Assembly: GCA_021234155.1 (NCBI GenBank)
Contig: JAJEKV010000016.1
Location: 742,001 to 806,000, forward strand
Direction of reading: 5' to 3'
Length of the DNA: 64,000 bases
Source: Isoetes taiwanensis
Lineage: Eukaryota > Streptophyta > Lycopodiopsida > Isoetales > Isoetaceae
The notes under the pieces are model-generated. The model ran no database searches. It was not told where the DNA came from and saw only the letters and a list, made by a program, of their open reading frames with translations. Shown here piece after piece: positions 1-11,640 of the stretch (position 1 is its first letter; every line of letters begins with the position of its first letter). The translations under genes were made by a program, and so were the position numbers.

Positions 1-265
1 AAAAAAAATTTATAGTTATTACTTAAATAGTTGTTGCTTAAGTTATTGAGCTTAATTTAAGAAACAGCCATAATACCAGGGGTTAAGCCTTAAGTTCATG
101 CATAGACTTGCTTTGTATGAGTATTTAACTTGTGATTTCTCAATGAAATATCATCACTTGCAGTTCTATCTTTCATGTTGTCTTGTTGGTAATCATGGTT
201 CATTTGATATTGCTTAAAACATTGTTCATTTGGGAACACTGTTGTTTGATTCTATAATCCTAACA
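1..265 (+). mobile_element. probable 3' part of a Copia-type LTR, cut by the window edge
   Basis: The sequence just before the primer-binding site ends in CTAACA, as an LTR should end in CA, and is followed directly by a copia-like primer site and then gag. I infer that this is the end of a 5' LTR whose start lies outside the window. No matching 3' LTR is visible, so the call rests on position alone. Confidence 0.4.
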
Positions 266-278
266 GGTTATGGGCCCA
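266..278 (+). other. candidate copia-type primer-binding site (half tRNA-iMet)
   Basis: GGTTATGGGCCCA directly follows the probable LTR end. Drosophila copia is known to prime from an internal part of initiator tRNA-Met with a very similar site, rather than from the usual TGGTATCAGAGC. It lies about 100 bp before the gag start, the expected place. Confidence 0.5.
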
Positions 279-376
279 CTGTGCTGAATTGATTCACACG
301 TCATACTTGCTTCTTTAACTGTCTGCAATTAATTCCATCTGTTGTGACGTACTTTTGCCGACACATCTTCATCTCT

Positions 377-1442
377 ATGGAGAACTCCGGCACCCTCTTT
401 ACTTATGAATGGAGAGTCCTCCCTCGTTTCACTGAGAAGAACTTCCAACTTTGGAAATGGCGGATTCAAATGCTGCTTGAAGATAAGGGCCTCTGGGATG
501 TTGTCAACACGATGGATTTGGTTGGTAGCATGGCTACCTCAGCCAATACCTCTACTGGATCTGATGATTTCAGTGTTGAGGTTGTCCTCAATATACTTCC
601 TGTCAACGATCTTATGAAGAAAGGTCGGAAGGGCAGAATGATCATATGTTCGAGTCTGGAAGATGCTCCTGCACGGTTGGTAAAAGAGGCAAGCTCTGCA
701 TGCGCAACTAGGCGCATTTTGGCAAACCATTTTGCATCTGATCTGGCTGGGAATCGCTTAGCTTTGCGTAAAAATCTGTACAATCTTCGTCTGAATGAAG
801 GGAAGGATTTCATGGATCATATTTGCACCATGAAGGACTTACTGGATGAGCTCCAATCCACTGGAGTCAAAATCACAGAAGATAAAAAGGCATGCATGCT
901 GCTTAATAGTCTTTCACATTCTTTTGAAGGGATCGTGATCAATATGGAAGGCTGGTTGTCTTTGAGAAAGCTCTTGATCGTTTAAAAGCAAAAGTCATCA
1001 GGCAAAAGCAGAGCAAAACTGTTTTGGGTGATAGCTCGATGATGGCCACTGGAAAATCTAAAAGTTTCAATCGAGGGAATAAATCTTCGTCTAAAGGGTG
1101 CAAGATTATATGCTTTCATTGTCAGAAAAAGGGCATTTAGCTAAAGATTGCAGGGCTGCAGCTCCAATCTCAACACGTACACATGTTGCAAACATAAATG
1201 AAGAGGAGGAAGACCAGTCTGAACCAAAAGAACAGAATTTTATGGCCTTTGAATATCTACGTACCATGATTGAAACTGCAGAATTCAAGCATGATTATCA
1301 CTGGTATGTTTATTCAGGAGCTACGAGTCACATGACTTCTATGAGGGAGATCTTTGCAAGTTATCATCCTCTATCAACACCCTGGATTATCAAAATGGGA
1401 GATAGGTCCAAGTTTGTCAACCACAAGGCAGTCTACAGGTGA
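377..1442 (+). pseudogene. Copia gag-protease, frameshifted
   Basis: This is a Copia gag polyprotein start: a UBN2-type gag domain (FTEKNFQLWKWRIQMLL near residue 20, then LALRKNLYNLRLNEGKDFMD), a CCHC zinc knuckle and the first part of the aspartic protease. I take ATG 377 as the start because the conserved gag opening follows it. A one-base deletion near 963 shifts the frame after LNSLSHSFEGIV. A second one-base loss near 1136 falls inside the zinc knuckle, splitting CFHCQKKG from HLAKDC. The protease motif reads WYVYSGATSHMT, so the catalytic Asp of D-S-G is Tyr. Integrase and reverse transcriptase are absent: the similarity stops near 1430, where an unrelated gene begins. The element cannot move by itself. 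Confidence 0.85.
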
Positions 1443-3061
1443 TGCACTGTGCTACAAGGCTGGAATAAATGAGGAAACATTTGTATACTTGGCTAAGATA
1501 TATTCCAATCATGTCATGAAAAATGGCTTGATCCTTGGAAGTGTGCCAACTATTGTGGCCGAGGATGAGACTGTAATCAAGAAGGCCGTGCAATGGTGTG
1601 CAAGAGATGATAGTTTGATAGGTTTTTGTGGGTCCAAAGAAGATCATCATTGTCTCACTAATTTTGTAGTTCATGTTGGGAGTGGGGAAGAAGGCTACAG
1701 AAATATTGTTGATGCATTTGAGATAAATGTAGTTGCACATTATGCGCGTGTCATTATTGTGAATCCATTACATACAAGTTTGCCAAAATTGGTTTTGTCC
1801 ATACAACTGACATGCAACAGGTTTGACCATGAGGCCGCGAGATCTCAATGGGACCAGATAGTGCATTTCTGGAATTTACACTTGAGAAGCGTGTTAGGTC
1901 CACTAATTGGACACTCTTCCGATGGAGATGCACGTCGGAGGGCTTGCATGCTAGAAGATTACACTTCCTTGAAAGAAATAGGGAGGAAGTTTGCCATTCC
2001 ATGGGAAGGATGGGTTTTTAGTGCTGCCCTGAAGAAAGATAGCAGTATACATGGTCTACATGATCAAGATTTCATTCATAATGGTAAGAAGCTCATCAAT
2101 CCTCTCGACTGTGCATCTCGGAGGCTTTACTTGGGTGATGAACTCATCACTCTAAATGACGTGTGGCATGTTTTCCACAACTATCAAGGTGAGCATGGTC
2201 TTCAACTAGGTGATGTGGAAAGAAGAGACAGGCAAAATTGGCGAGCGGCCCAGAGGATCTCCTCTCGAAGAGTTCAATTGTGCTTGGAGAAATTACGTGA
2301 TCCAAAGTCTTCTAATCCAATGCGAACATTGGGGACCGAAACGTATCTCTATGTGGTTTCCCTCTACATTGACATATTCCTCTCTCCTCACATGGATCTA
2401 TGGAACCGGATAAAAGCTGCCTCAACCGTATCTTTCTTCTTCAGATAAGCATGTTCGTATCTATTTCAGTCCATAATAATGGTACTTACTTCTCACTATA
2501 TTATTGCACTTGACATAATGCAGGTTGTGGAGACTTTGGATTTCAAGACATGAGACACATTGTTTGAAGTCAAATTTCATTAGCCGTGAGACATTTCTGG
2601 ACATTCAACTTTCTTGCCATTTTGTTGTGTTACTTATAAGGTTTTTTAGAGATTTCTGTAAAGAGCGTGCTGTCCCACTGGATGCCACATGGTCAGATGC
2701 ATGTTAGACTTTCTTCTCGAAGATAGGTGGAATGGTAAGGAATGAAAGATCCTACACAGGTGCAGATGTACTTGACAGTGCAAGTGCCCTTAATAGAGTG
2801 GCAGAATTTCAGTCAAAAAGAGAACTGGTATCCCCAGTAGCCCATGCCAAGCAGGAGAACATTTGGCAAGTCTTGGAGAAGAAGTTGGATTTGGATGGCA
2901 AGGAATTGAGGTGTGACTTAAGTGATTACACCTTTGTAGGCACGGATGAGATGATAGTAGATTCATTAAAAGCAGGACTCAAACATGCATCCCAATTATG
3001 TGCACGTGTAGGAATTACTTGTGAGGAAAGTGGAGAAGATACTTGGTGGAGCAAACCTTGA
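1443..3061 (+). pseudogene. unrecognised element-associated protein, at least two exons
   Basis: An open frame runs from the Copia junction to 2448 and the similarity resumes at about 2524. It contains compact conserved-looking blocks: PLHTSLPKLVLSIQLTCNRF, IGHSSDGDARRR, IPWEGW, LHDQDFIHNGKKLINPLDCA, LDVERRDRQNW-type text, then after a probable short intron (acceptor TAATGCAG at 2515-2522) LDIQLSCHFVVLLIRFF and FFSKIGGMVRNERSY. A stop at 2705-2707 and a frameshift near 2550 break the second part. I cannot name the family. The repeated setting among mobile elements and the DNA-facing feel of the basic blocks suggest a transposon or captured gene, but no catalytic triad is clear. It has no visible start of its own and reads out of the Copia frame at 1440. 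Confidence 0.5.
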
Positions 3062-4695
3062 AAGCATGAAGATTTCTTCAACAAGGACTACTTCAAGGAA
3101 CTAGACACGACCATGCTTGGAGATGAGTCAGATGATGTGAGTTTGCAACAATTTTGCCAGTTTGCACAAGGAGACACTACTTAGTTTGACAAGCGTATGC
3201 TTTGATGCCTGAAGTGCACTATCTAGCATGGAGTGCACCATCCAGCATGCTGATAAGTACCTGTAGAAGATGAGGTTAATGATGTCTCCTCAATTATGTA
3301 CACAAAAGGCAGTTTTACATCATAGAAATTTTGGCACAAAAACAGAGGAGAGATAGAAAAAGAATATTATGAAGAGTTGCATGATTTAGGTGATGGGTCC
3401 CTGGTGTAGATGACCTGATATTCAAATATATAGTTGGAAACAAATAATCAAGTAAAATAACTTAAGAGAGAAACAAATTTGGACTGATGTTGTTTCAGGT
3501 AGCCAATGTGAATTCAAACTTATTGAAAGAGATTACAGATGAATGAAACAAATGGAGAAAACAAATTGCCCTGTTGTTCATGTGCGGCTGTATACAAACT
3601 TGAAACTGAGTGCACCACTTCTACTCAGCACATGTAGCCTTTCCTTCCTATCAAGCTTGAAATCTCTGATATTTCATAGTGGTTCCGCACAATCATTACT
3701 AGGCAAAAAACAAATGTATCAGATGAAATTGCTTGTGGAAATGCTAAAGATGAGACAATAGTTTCTTATATAAGCCTGGACCACTGATATTAAACTTATT
3801 CCAACCTTGTAGTGAGCTTTCGCCTTTTACTAAAGACTACTATGTGCTAGCCACAAATAGTGGCATACGCCTTTTTTTGGGATGTCTTCTCTTTTGCGAG
3901 GACTCAACAAAACTTTTGAATAGAAATGGATTGAATCTTAGCTAAAGTTTTGTAACTAGAATTCTAGTGCATCACTGCAGTCTTTCCATTAACTGCAATT
4001 TGCACCCGTGTTGTACACTTAAATGTTGTCTCCATCAAAGTGTTTTACATCCAAACTGTTTCAATGTTTAAAGCGAAGAGAGTAGATTAGCATTATGTGC
4101 ATTTAAGTAATTTTCATTTCGGAGTATTCCACATAAAGAAATAACATTCTCTACGTGTTGAGCTTGAGTTCAATTTTTGAATGCTTGAAGTATGCTTTTA
4201 GTTTAAACATCTGAACCAAATCCAAACTCCTTTTGAGCTGCAATGATACCATATAATGCCTATACTGGAGATCCTTCTCAATGGGTTTACACTCTTTATG
4301 CCAGGCCACAAAGGAGAAGGGATGTTTTCCAACATTTGAATATTCAGACATGAAGCCTAATAATGAAAGATAAAATTCTTATGCTTGAAATGGCTCATAA
4401 AATTGATGAGTCTTCTTTTTTAAGAAACCAATGGTGAATAAATACTAGCAAAACTCAAGTTAACCCACAAGAGCCACTTGAATATACCAGAAAGCGTTCT
4501 CCTTATTTTGTGTCTTAGGCAAGGCACAGAATAAAAGCAACTTTTTGAACAAAGCAACTAGTTGTCATCATCAATTTGAGCAACCAGTTAGTTTCAAAGG
4601 TGCAGGACAATTAGGGATCTATAGTCTTCGAAGAATGATGGTTACCCTGAAATAGTTTGACAAACTATGTACCATGTAAGACTGAGATGTTCATA
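3062..4695. other. no gene seen
   Basis: AT-rich sequence with only short open frames (for example 3543-3761 plus and 4151-4351 minus) that show no codon-like pattern or known motif. It may include the decayed 3' end of the gene upstream. Confidence 0.5.
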
Positions 4696-4812
4696 CAAGT
4701 TCAACAGTGTTTTACCCAAGAAGTGTATGATACAAGAAACACTGTTGAACTTGCCCAAGAAGACTCAAGCAACACTGTTGAACTTGAGTCTTCTTGGGCA
4801 AGTTCAACAGTG
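4696..4812. repeat. nested inverted repeats, hairpin-forming
   Basis: 4740-4769 and 4783-4812 are perfect 30-bp inverted repeats around a 13-nt loop. The loop itself repeats the motif AACACTGTTGAACTT found at the foot of the stem. A 17-bp upstream copy (4696-4712) can also pair with 4737-4753. The layout would give a long perfect RNA stem if transcribed. It ends 70 bp before the CACTA element. Confidence 0.85.
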
Positions 4813-4974
4813 CTTTGTTTTTATTGTTGCAAGTTATGGAGAGTAAGCATCTAGCATGTCCGATATTCTAAACTTGGGGCTTCACTACAAGAGGAAGGGG
4901 GTATTAGACTCAGTTTTAGAATCAGACCCTAGTTATAAACTTAGACAGAAAAAATAGAAAAAAGGTCCTTAAAA

Positions 4975-5460
4975 TGACACTGTGGCTGACGCTACAACTG
5001 ACTCTAAGCTCTGTCGTTTAAACATCAGCATTTGCGTCAGAATTTAGCGTCAGTTTTGCAGCAGACATAGAGTCATGACAAGAGTCAACCATAGTGTTAG
5101 AATTAGAGATATCTCTACCATCAACATTAGAGTTAGCATTAGAGTCAACCATACTGTTAGAAGTAGAGTCAACCATAGTGTTAGAATTAGAGATATCCCT
5201 ACCATCAGCATTAGAGTCAATATTAGAGTCAACTGTAGTATTAGAATTAGAGTCAACTCGACTATCACAATTAGAGTCAGTATAGAGTCATAATTAGAGT
5301 CATTTATAGTGTTAGAATCAGAATTTAGGCAGCATTAGCATCGATTTGAGGGTCAGAAGTAGCATCAGAATAGAGTTAGAATTAGAGTCAGTCAATATGT
5401 CACAATTAGAGTTGGTTTTAATGTCAGGATAGAAGGCACTCTTTGTGTTAGTTATAGCGG
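4975..5460. repeat. CACTA left subterminal repeat region
   Basis: A degenerate array built on TTAGAGTCA and AGTGTTAGAATTAGAG units. In CACTA elements such subterminal repeats are binding sites for the element's own protein. The right end holds a similar array (12660-13225), including the shared motif CTGACG. Open frames on both strands here (for example runs of Ile-Arg-Val) are by-products of the repeat. Confidence 0.75.
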
Positions 5461-6425
5461 CATCTCATGCATCAGTCCATGAGTCAGCCCATACATCAAT
5501 TCACGAATCAATTATCCCACCATGGAATAAATTACTACTCCCATATTTAGTGTAGCCAAAATAGGTTTAGCTAAACTATCTTCAAATTCGGGCGAGAAGT
5601 TTCTAACACTTGGCTAAGCTAAATGGTTTTTCTCCATCACAGTTTCTTGCTTTTGGCTAAGCTTTCACAAAATGGAAAGGTAAGTATTAGCCATCACGCT
5701 ATAGTAATTTAAAATTACCCAAGTATTTTGGCAAAGACATTGAATTGATTGTAAATACATAAATCAAGACACAAACATACATGAAATGTTCAAAAACCTA
5801 AAAAAAAAGGACTACATTGTTCCTTTTCCTCTAATGCTTCAACTTTGTACTTGGAACAAGAAAGAAAGTGGAAGAAAAGAAAAGAGAAATGTAAACCCTA
5901 TTTCAAATTTCTTAAAGTTAGTACATACATTGGTGTTGAATTTCAGGCTAATCTATCCATTTTTCCAAGACCACTCTATCTTAGGTTTAGCTAATCGATG
6001 CCCTGATGGATATGTCTGGAGGTAAAGGTTTGGCTATTCAACCTAAAAACTCACTTAGGCGGCAAAAAAATTGGGCGAAAATTTTCTTTTTTTTGGGCAT
6101 TTTCTCCATTTACTTTAGCCATTTTTCTTGGCAAAACTACTACAAAAGTGCCATTTGGCTAACCTTAGCTGTTATTATAATCCATGTATCTCACATCCAT
6201 TTTTTCACATTGATTAAATTAAAGGGAGGGTTATTGAAGTTGTAAATTTATATCTTATGAACTCAGGAACATTGAAACACATTCTACAACTACTTTATTA
6301 TATTTTACTATTGCAACAAGAAACCATAAAATATAAGTAGCAAAATTCATAGTATTGCATAAAGTCTACAGAAACCATAGAAGATAAGTAGAAAATTCCA
6401 TAGTACATAGTTGAAAAGAGACGTC
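5461..6425. other. CACTA interior, no clear gene
   Basis: Contains several copies of a TTGGCTAAGCT-like motif (5560-5670 and 5940-6170) that may mark a small decayed element. No protein similarity is seen. Coding begins again near 6434 on the minus strand. Confidence 0.4.
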
Positions 6426-6433
6426 AAATACTG

Positions 6434-6991
6434 ATATCAACGATGTGATCTAGCAATCTTCTTGTATTTCTCAATGTTCCGCCGAGCAATAAGTTTTACA
6501 ATCTTCTGTGATGAAGCGCCAATATCATCCTCACGCCTATAATAATTTTCCGCATATACACCCCCTTATCATCAGATGCCCTCTCCCCTTTGTCATGATC
6601 GTTTTTATCGAAATGGTCCACCTTTTCTATTGGCTCCTGGAATGAAATAGTTATGATAAATATAAATCTAATAATAAATTACAAATGTGAACATCAAAAG
6701 TAAACTTTGATGAATACCTCAAGCGGACGATGTTCCAACACCTATTGTTCTTCATGCACGTCTTCATCCTTTTTCTCATTCCCACCTTGATCTCGATCCT
6801 CAACTTGATCTGGATCATCATTTTGATCTCCATTACGGTCATTGTCATCATCCTCGTCCTCGTTCTCCTCGTCCATGTCCTCGTCCTCGTCCTCGTCCTT
6901 ATCGTCGCTCTCATCCCCAGCCTCATAATTTGGATCCTCATCTTCCCTTTCGTCTTCATCATCCTCAACCTCTTTTACTATGTCTTCCTAA
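6434..6991 (-). pseudogene. CACTA second gene: acidic then basic protein, spliced, broken
   Basis: Read on the minus strand, an exon (6990 down to 6719) opens after a splice acceptor (CCATATTAG) and ends at a GAG/GTATTC donor. It encodes a highly acidic stretch (EDEDEDMDEENEDEDDDND). The next exon starts at an acceptor (TTCATTCCAG) near 6642 and ends in a basic tail, KLIARRNIEKYKKIARSHR, with a stop near 6434. One TAG lies in the acidic exon and a frame change lies near 6540. The opposite strand can be read as a membrane-like Leu/Val/Ile run, but the splice signals and the acidic/basic pattern favour this strand. CACTA elements often carry a second DNA-binding gene (TNPA-like); this may be its relic. 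I cannot confirm homology. Confidence 0.45.
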
Positions 6992-7153
6992 TATGGAAAG
7001 TAGAGTGTAAAGTTAAGAACATGGGTTTTGACAAAAACAAGAGCTTATTCAAGTGAAAAATGTTATAAAAAAATGCGCATACCTACGGGTTATGGGGCAT
7101 CTTTAAAATGGGCTTTTACAAAGGAGGATAAAGTTACTGGGTTGAAGACATGA

Positions 7154-8918
7154 TTGGCACAAATTCTTACAGGTTTATTATTAGCATTACCCAATTGGTT
7201 TTTTTTTTTCTTGCAAACTAATGTTCCATTTGTGTGGGTGCAACATCTTCTTCCTTGTGCCATTGAAAACTGCCTTACACCATCCGTACGTACAATCATT
7301 TACAGATTTGGCAAGTTCTCTCGATGGGTTTCATCAAAGGAAATTAATCTGGAAGATATTCCTGCAATGGAAGTCGAAATTGTAGAGACTTTACATATGC
7401 TTGAGATGATTTTCTCCACCAGCTTCTTTGATCTACAAGTAAGTACAAGACACTTATATATTATGACAAAATATGAGATGATTGATTCTTTTGTCTTAAG
7501 TGCATCTACTATTACATTTGCCACAAGAAATTATGCTTGTTGGTCCGGCTCCATCAAGATGGATGTTCTTCTTGGAGAGATACATGAAAGTCTTGAAAGG
7601 CTTTGTAGGACAAATGGCAAAGCCCGAAGGTTGTATTGCTAGGGGCATTTGGTACAAGAGACGTTATTTTTTCTTACAGAACCTACGACCTCAGTACATC
7701 CTAATACACCTAGAATATGGAAAAAGGATGTTGAAGAAGAGTTAGAAGGTGAAGTATTGCAAGGATTGTGTAAGGAAGGTCGAAAGCTAAGTGATGAAGA
7801 ATTTGTTGCCATTAATAGGTTTGTCATTAATAATACTGAAAGTCTCGAACGATGGCATGAATTATATGAGAAGGCTCGCGATGAAAGAAGAACGGCTAGA
7901 GAAGCATATGCACGGAAAAATAGAGTGTCTCGAACAGGAAGATTAAGATATCCCGATTATCTAGAGGAGTTACCTTTGTCGATGCCAAATTGGTGGTTGG
8001 TTTAGGAAATGGAGAAAGCAAAGGAGGAAGGCGAAAAGATATCCACCGATGACTTCAATATTGCTTTAGGTTGTGAGAGGAAGGTAACGCATAATATAGA
8101 GAAATGACATGTATTATGTTTAAAACTACGAGTAATATTTCTCCTTCTCACTTGTTTGCAGATAAGATACCATTCTTCAATGTGGGCATATGGACAACAC
8201 TTTCGTATTGAGGAAGTTGACAAAGGTCGTGTCACTTTTGACTGTAGAATAATTGCTTCTTTTCTTCAAAGAAGTCAATGCAGTGCGAGCGACATGACAA
8301 TGTGGAATATGTTGGAGTTATTACCAAAATCATGGACTTGAACTTTCGCTCATTCCATGTGAACGTACTGAAGGCCAAATGGTTCAAAACACAAACCCAA
8401 AGAAGAAATCAAACCATTTGAGCACACCCTTCTGGATTTTATGAGGTAGATACTTCACACGTCTTATGGGATCTGGACGAGCCTTCTATATTTCCTAGTC
8501 AGGTAAAGCAAGTTTTTTTCCATGATAATCCTGGGGATAAGAAGTGGCAGATAGTGGTTCATTCACAACCAACTCTCGAAGAGTTATTGCCCTGCCTGTC
8601 CTCAATGATACTAATTGTGACACACAAGGATCGTCAACTGATAGACTCCCGCTTCCTCATGAGTTGGAGTTGATCAACCCAGTCGAAGAAATCATTGATC
8701 ACGAGCATGATTCACAATTAGAGGACTATCAAGACCTTCAGTTGAGGTCTCCAATAATGTATAGCCCAGAACATCAGATATTTGATGATTACTTTGACGA
8801 GGAGGACGATAGAGAAAATCAGACAGAGAGACATGAATCATGGCTCCTTTCGCAATTAGATGATGATGAAATAGAAGAGGTTGAGCGTGATTTGTTATAT
8901 GACATTACTGAAGACTAA
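7154..8918 (+). pseudogene. CACTA TNP2-type transposase, C-terminal half (DUF4218 + DUF4216)
   Basis: The DUF4218 region is clear: VQHLLPCAIENCLTPSVR, INLEDIPAMEVEIVETLHML, FFDLQ, then VHLLLHLPQE, WMFFLERYMKVLKGFV and KPEGCIA. Between FFDLQ and VHLLLHLP lies a probable 61-62 bp intron beginning GTAAGT at 7439, with a one-base misfit at the acceptor. A frameshift near 7645 (run of G) precedes LVQETLFFLTEP. DUF4216 follows: VEYVGVITKIMDLNF near 8300 and EPSIFPSQVKQVFFHDN near 8490-8530, again in changing frames. An acidic tail ends at 8918. The DDE transposase domain expected upstream is missing. Coding starts abruptly near 7154, so this is a truncated, inactive gene. Confidence 0.85.
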
Positions 8919-8999
8919 CTCAATTAGTTTTTGAAGTATATCCAACTGTCGTTAAACCATCATTCATTTAAATTAAGAATATGTCTTAATATTGGGAAT

Positions 9000-9440
9000 T
9001 TTAAATTTTTTCTATTTCTGCCCCGTCCGTCTTTTCCCTCGCTTTTTGCCCCGTCCGTCCGCCTTTTTTTTTTTGCCTCGTCCGTCGTTTTCCCCGCCTA
9101 ATTTTCTATTAGTCCCTCCTCCTCACTTTTTTTTCCGCTTTTTTTTCTCATTTATGTTTTTCCAATGCACTACAAGATTTCCGCTTTTTTCCCTATTTTT
9201 TTCTTCATGGAAGCCGGGCCTCTTCTTCTTCCGGCTTCTTCTTCTTCTGACTTCTTCTTCTTTCGGCTTTTTTCTTCCGGCTTCTTGTGTGCGTTCGGCT
9301 TCTTCTTCTGACTTCTTCAGCTTCTTCTTCTTCGCAGAAATTTGCAGAAATTTCCGACTTCTTCAGCTTCTTCTTCTTCGCAGAAGTTTGGTAAGCTTCA
9401 AGAAATTTGCAAAAGCTATGTTCTCTGCAGGGTTTGCTTA
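9000..9440. repeat. pyrimidine-rich low-complexity block
   Basis: CCCCGTCCGTC-type units in a C/T-rich strand, then CTTCTTCTTC and GCAGAAATTTGC repeats. The first part matches, inverted, the purine-rich block at 58510-58740 in E2, so it belongs to the element family. Open frames across it (Phe/Leu/Ser-rich) are not genes. Confidence 0.7.
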
Positions 9441-9959
9441 ACTACAGCATGCATCTCAGTCTTCTACTTGCAATCTGCCATAGAAGCATTGCAGTCTGCC
9501 ATAGAAGCTATTAACTAAAAAATGCAGAAAGAGAAGTATTAGAGCTTGCAGAGGTTAGACGGTTGTCCAGAGACGCTTGTTTTATGCTTATGAAAGCTTT
9601 GTTATGCTTGAGAAATCGCGCCAAGGGCGATTTCTGTCTGTCTTCACTTTTACCAATTGTCTCGTTTATCATATTTTAGAGGATATCACTTTTACTAGTG
9701 GATAGATAATCCAACTTTATTTGGTTAAAATACTATAACTCTAGTTTTAAGATCGTTAAAAAGATGTGAATATTGCAGTGATTTCATGTTTGACATACCT
9801 TATTACTTGCTTAATTTCGTAGAAAAAGTGATCATTTCTCTTGTGATGTTAATAATAGAATAGAATACATTATTGTCCCTTGTGCCCTGAGGCCTCCGGA
9901 CTTGTGTAGCATGGGCGAGCTCCCTGACGGGTGCTACTAGCACATCACGCTAGTTTATT

Positions 9960-10500
9960 GTAGCCTTTTCTGAAGGCTCCCTTTTTTCTATTAATGCCGG
10001 CACCCTGCTTTGAATCGGCATCAAGGCCGTGCAGAGATGCGTCTTTATCAATCAGCTTTAAGCTGTACATTTTTGGGCATCTATGCTTCACCTCTTGGGC
10101 GGCTCATATCACAAGCCCTTTTTGTTTGTGTACTTCCCGGTGTCTGGCCGTCATCTCCCGTATTGCATCTGCCAAATCTCTCATTGTTTCTGTCCTTGTC
10201 ATCATGACATGTACTGGCTGCCCCCATCTTATGCTTCTGTACCTGTCCCTGATGTCTCCATATATTGGGCACTCATTGAGCATGTGATTTTCGTCCTCCA
10301 CTTTTCCACTGTCACAAATTCTGCATATTCGGTCGTCTTTCTCTACTCTCCTCCACCTGTCTTTTTCAATTCTTAAGTCATGGCACTCCATCCTAAATTT
10401 CGCTAGTATATCTCTTCTCTGTTTCCCAAGTAGGTTATCTTGGTACATATGCTGTCCTATCAGCCTTTCTGGGTTGAACACTGCCGTGAGCCAAAGTGTC
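9960..10500 (-). pseudogene. LINE reverse-transcriptase C-terminal fragment
   Basis: On the minus strand a frame of about 130 residues contains AVFNPERLIGQHMY, DILAKFRMECHDLRIEKDRW and a CCHC cluster, CRICDSGKVEDENHMLNECP. Such a Cys-His cluster is usual at the C-terminus of non-LTR reverse transcriptases. The frame ends near 10104. Upstream it is cut by the TG/T tract at 10511-10552, where another retroelement's 3' tail begins. No polymerase core is present. Confidence 0.6.
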
Positions 10501-10507
10501 TTAGGTC

Positions 10508-10510
<3 letters not shown>

Positions 10511-10544
<34 letters not shown>

Positions 10545-10552
10545 TTTTTTTT
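10511..10552. repeat. (TG)15 microsatellite plus T12
   Basis: Fifteen TG units run directly into twelve T. On the minus strand this is a poly-A tail followed by CA repeats, so it marks the 3' end of the retroelement to its right. Confidence 0.9.
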
Positions 10553-11640
10553 GAGGGTAAGAAATTTTTTGATTAATATAAAAATGGTACACGACCTTCT
10601 TGTAGGCTCCACAATAGGCCAGATAGGAAGTATAATAAGCACATGGTCACCAGATAGAAAAAATTAATTCAGAAAAACAAGACAGATATCAGCCTAAACG
10701 CCAATATATGATGATGTCTCTGTACTCTGTCAACGCGTCCTCAATCCTTCCATATAGTAATAGGAAAATATGTATCTCTCCACTCTTCCCATTCAGTACT
10801 AGAGGGCATGGCCCTCTTCTATCCATTGCAGGTACTATGGAAAGTCTGTTGCATTAGTAGAGCCCTACTATAAATGATACCTCCAAACCATGAAGCACAC
10901 TCAAAGATATGTCTAGAAGCCACAGATTTTTCAGCACGGAGACCTAGCAAGAAATGCACTCTCAAAATTCCCTGTCTTCTCCTATCTCTAGTACTATTGA
11001 AGGTGTAATCCCTTTCCATGAGCATATCTCAGCCACCACCGAAGCACCACCCAAGTATTTTCAGAGATAAACTGTGTACTAAGGAGAACTGATCTCCATC
11101 TTCCCATAGAAAGAATACTATGAGTGGCTCCAAGAGGCGTACTTCCAACACAAGGTTCCCATCACTCCACTCCAAAGAACCACCTCAACCTCTTCCCCCG
11201 TCCACAGAGCTACTATGGGCCATGGCATGTTTCCATGAACAAGGCTGATGAAAAAAACACATATTACCCGCAACCCACATGTACTCCAAGAGGGTGCGTT
11301 TAGCTTTCCTAGAAGGCATCACCCACAGATTGGCTTCAAGCATGATATCTTGCAACCCCAAAGAGCTATAGCGCCCACATCAAGCCGGACAAAAGCTATG
11401 GTAAATGTACACAAAATCACAGGCCTCCCGTCCTCTAATCCTGCTTTCATCAACCCTCTTCTCTGCCTTGCCTAGACAACCATATCTCCCTCTCCAGCTG
11501 GGATAGAGTAGGGGAAAATGCCCACAAACAGCATTAAGGCGAGCAACAATACAGAAGATCTGAAAGCCATTTAGCTGATGCCCAAGGAAATGATCAAAAA
11601 CCATGACTGAAGACTGCAATGAGTGCAGCCTTTACCGCAG
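10553..11640 (-). mobile_element. decayed retroelement 3' region
   Basis: On the minus strand the text AATCAAAAAATTTCTTACCC leads into the A run at 10552-10541, which is typical for a non-LTR element's 3' end. Upstream are broken frames (minus 11619-11380, 11025-10819) with no motif I can name. This is likely the tail of an old LINE. Confidence 0.4.

Noticed and set aside
5050-5293. Overlapping open frames on both strands in an AGAGTCA repeat
   Set aside because: Periodic translation of CACTA subterminal repeats; no start context or domain.
6730-7056. Plus-strand open frame rich in Leu/Val/Ile that looks like a membrane protein
   Set aside because: It is the mirror of an acidic (Glu/Asp) exon on the minus strand that has splice sites at both ends; the hydrophobic reading is a by-product.
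8992-9441. 149-residue Phe/Ser-rich frame
   Set aside because: Pyrimidine-tract low complexity shared with E2 in the opposite orientation.
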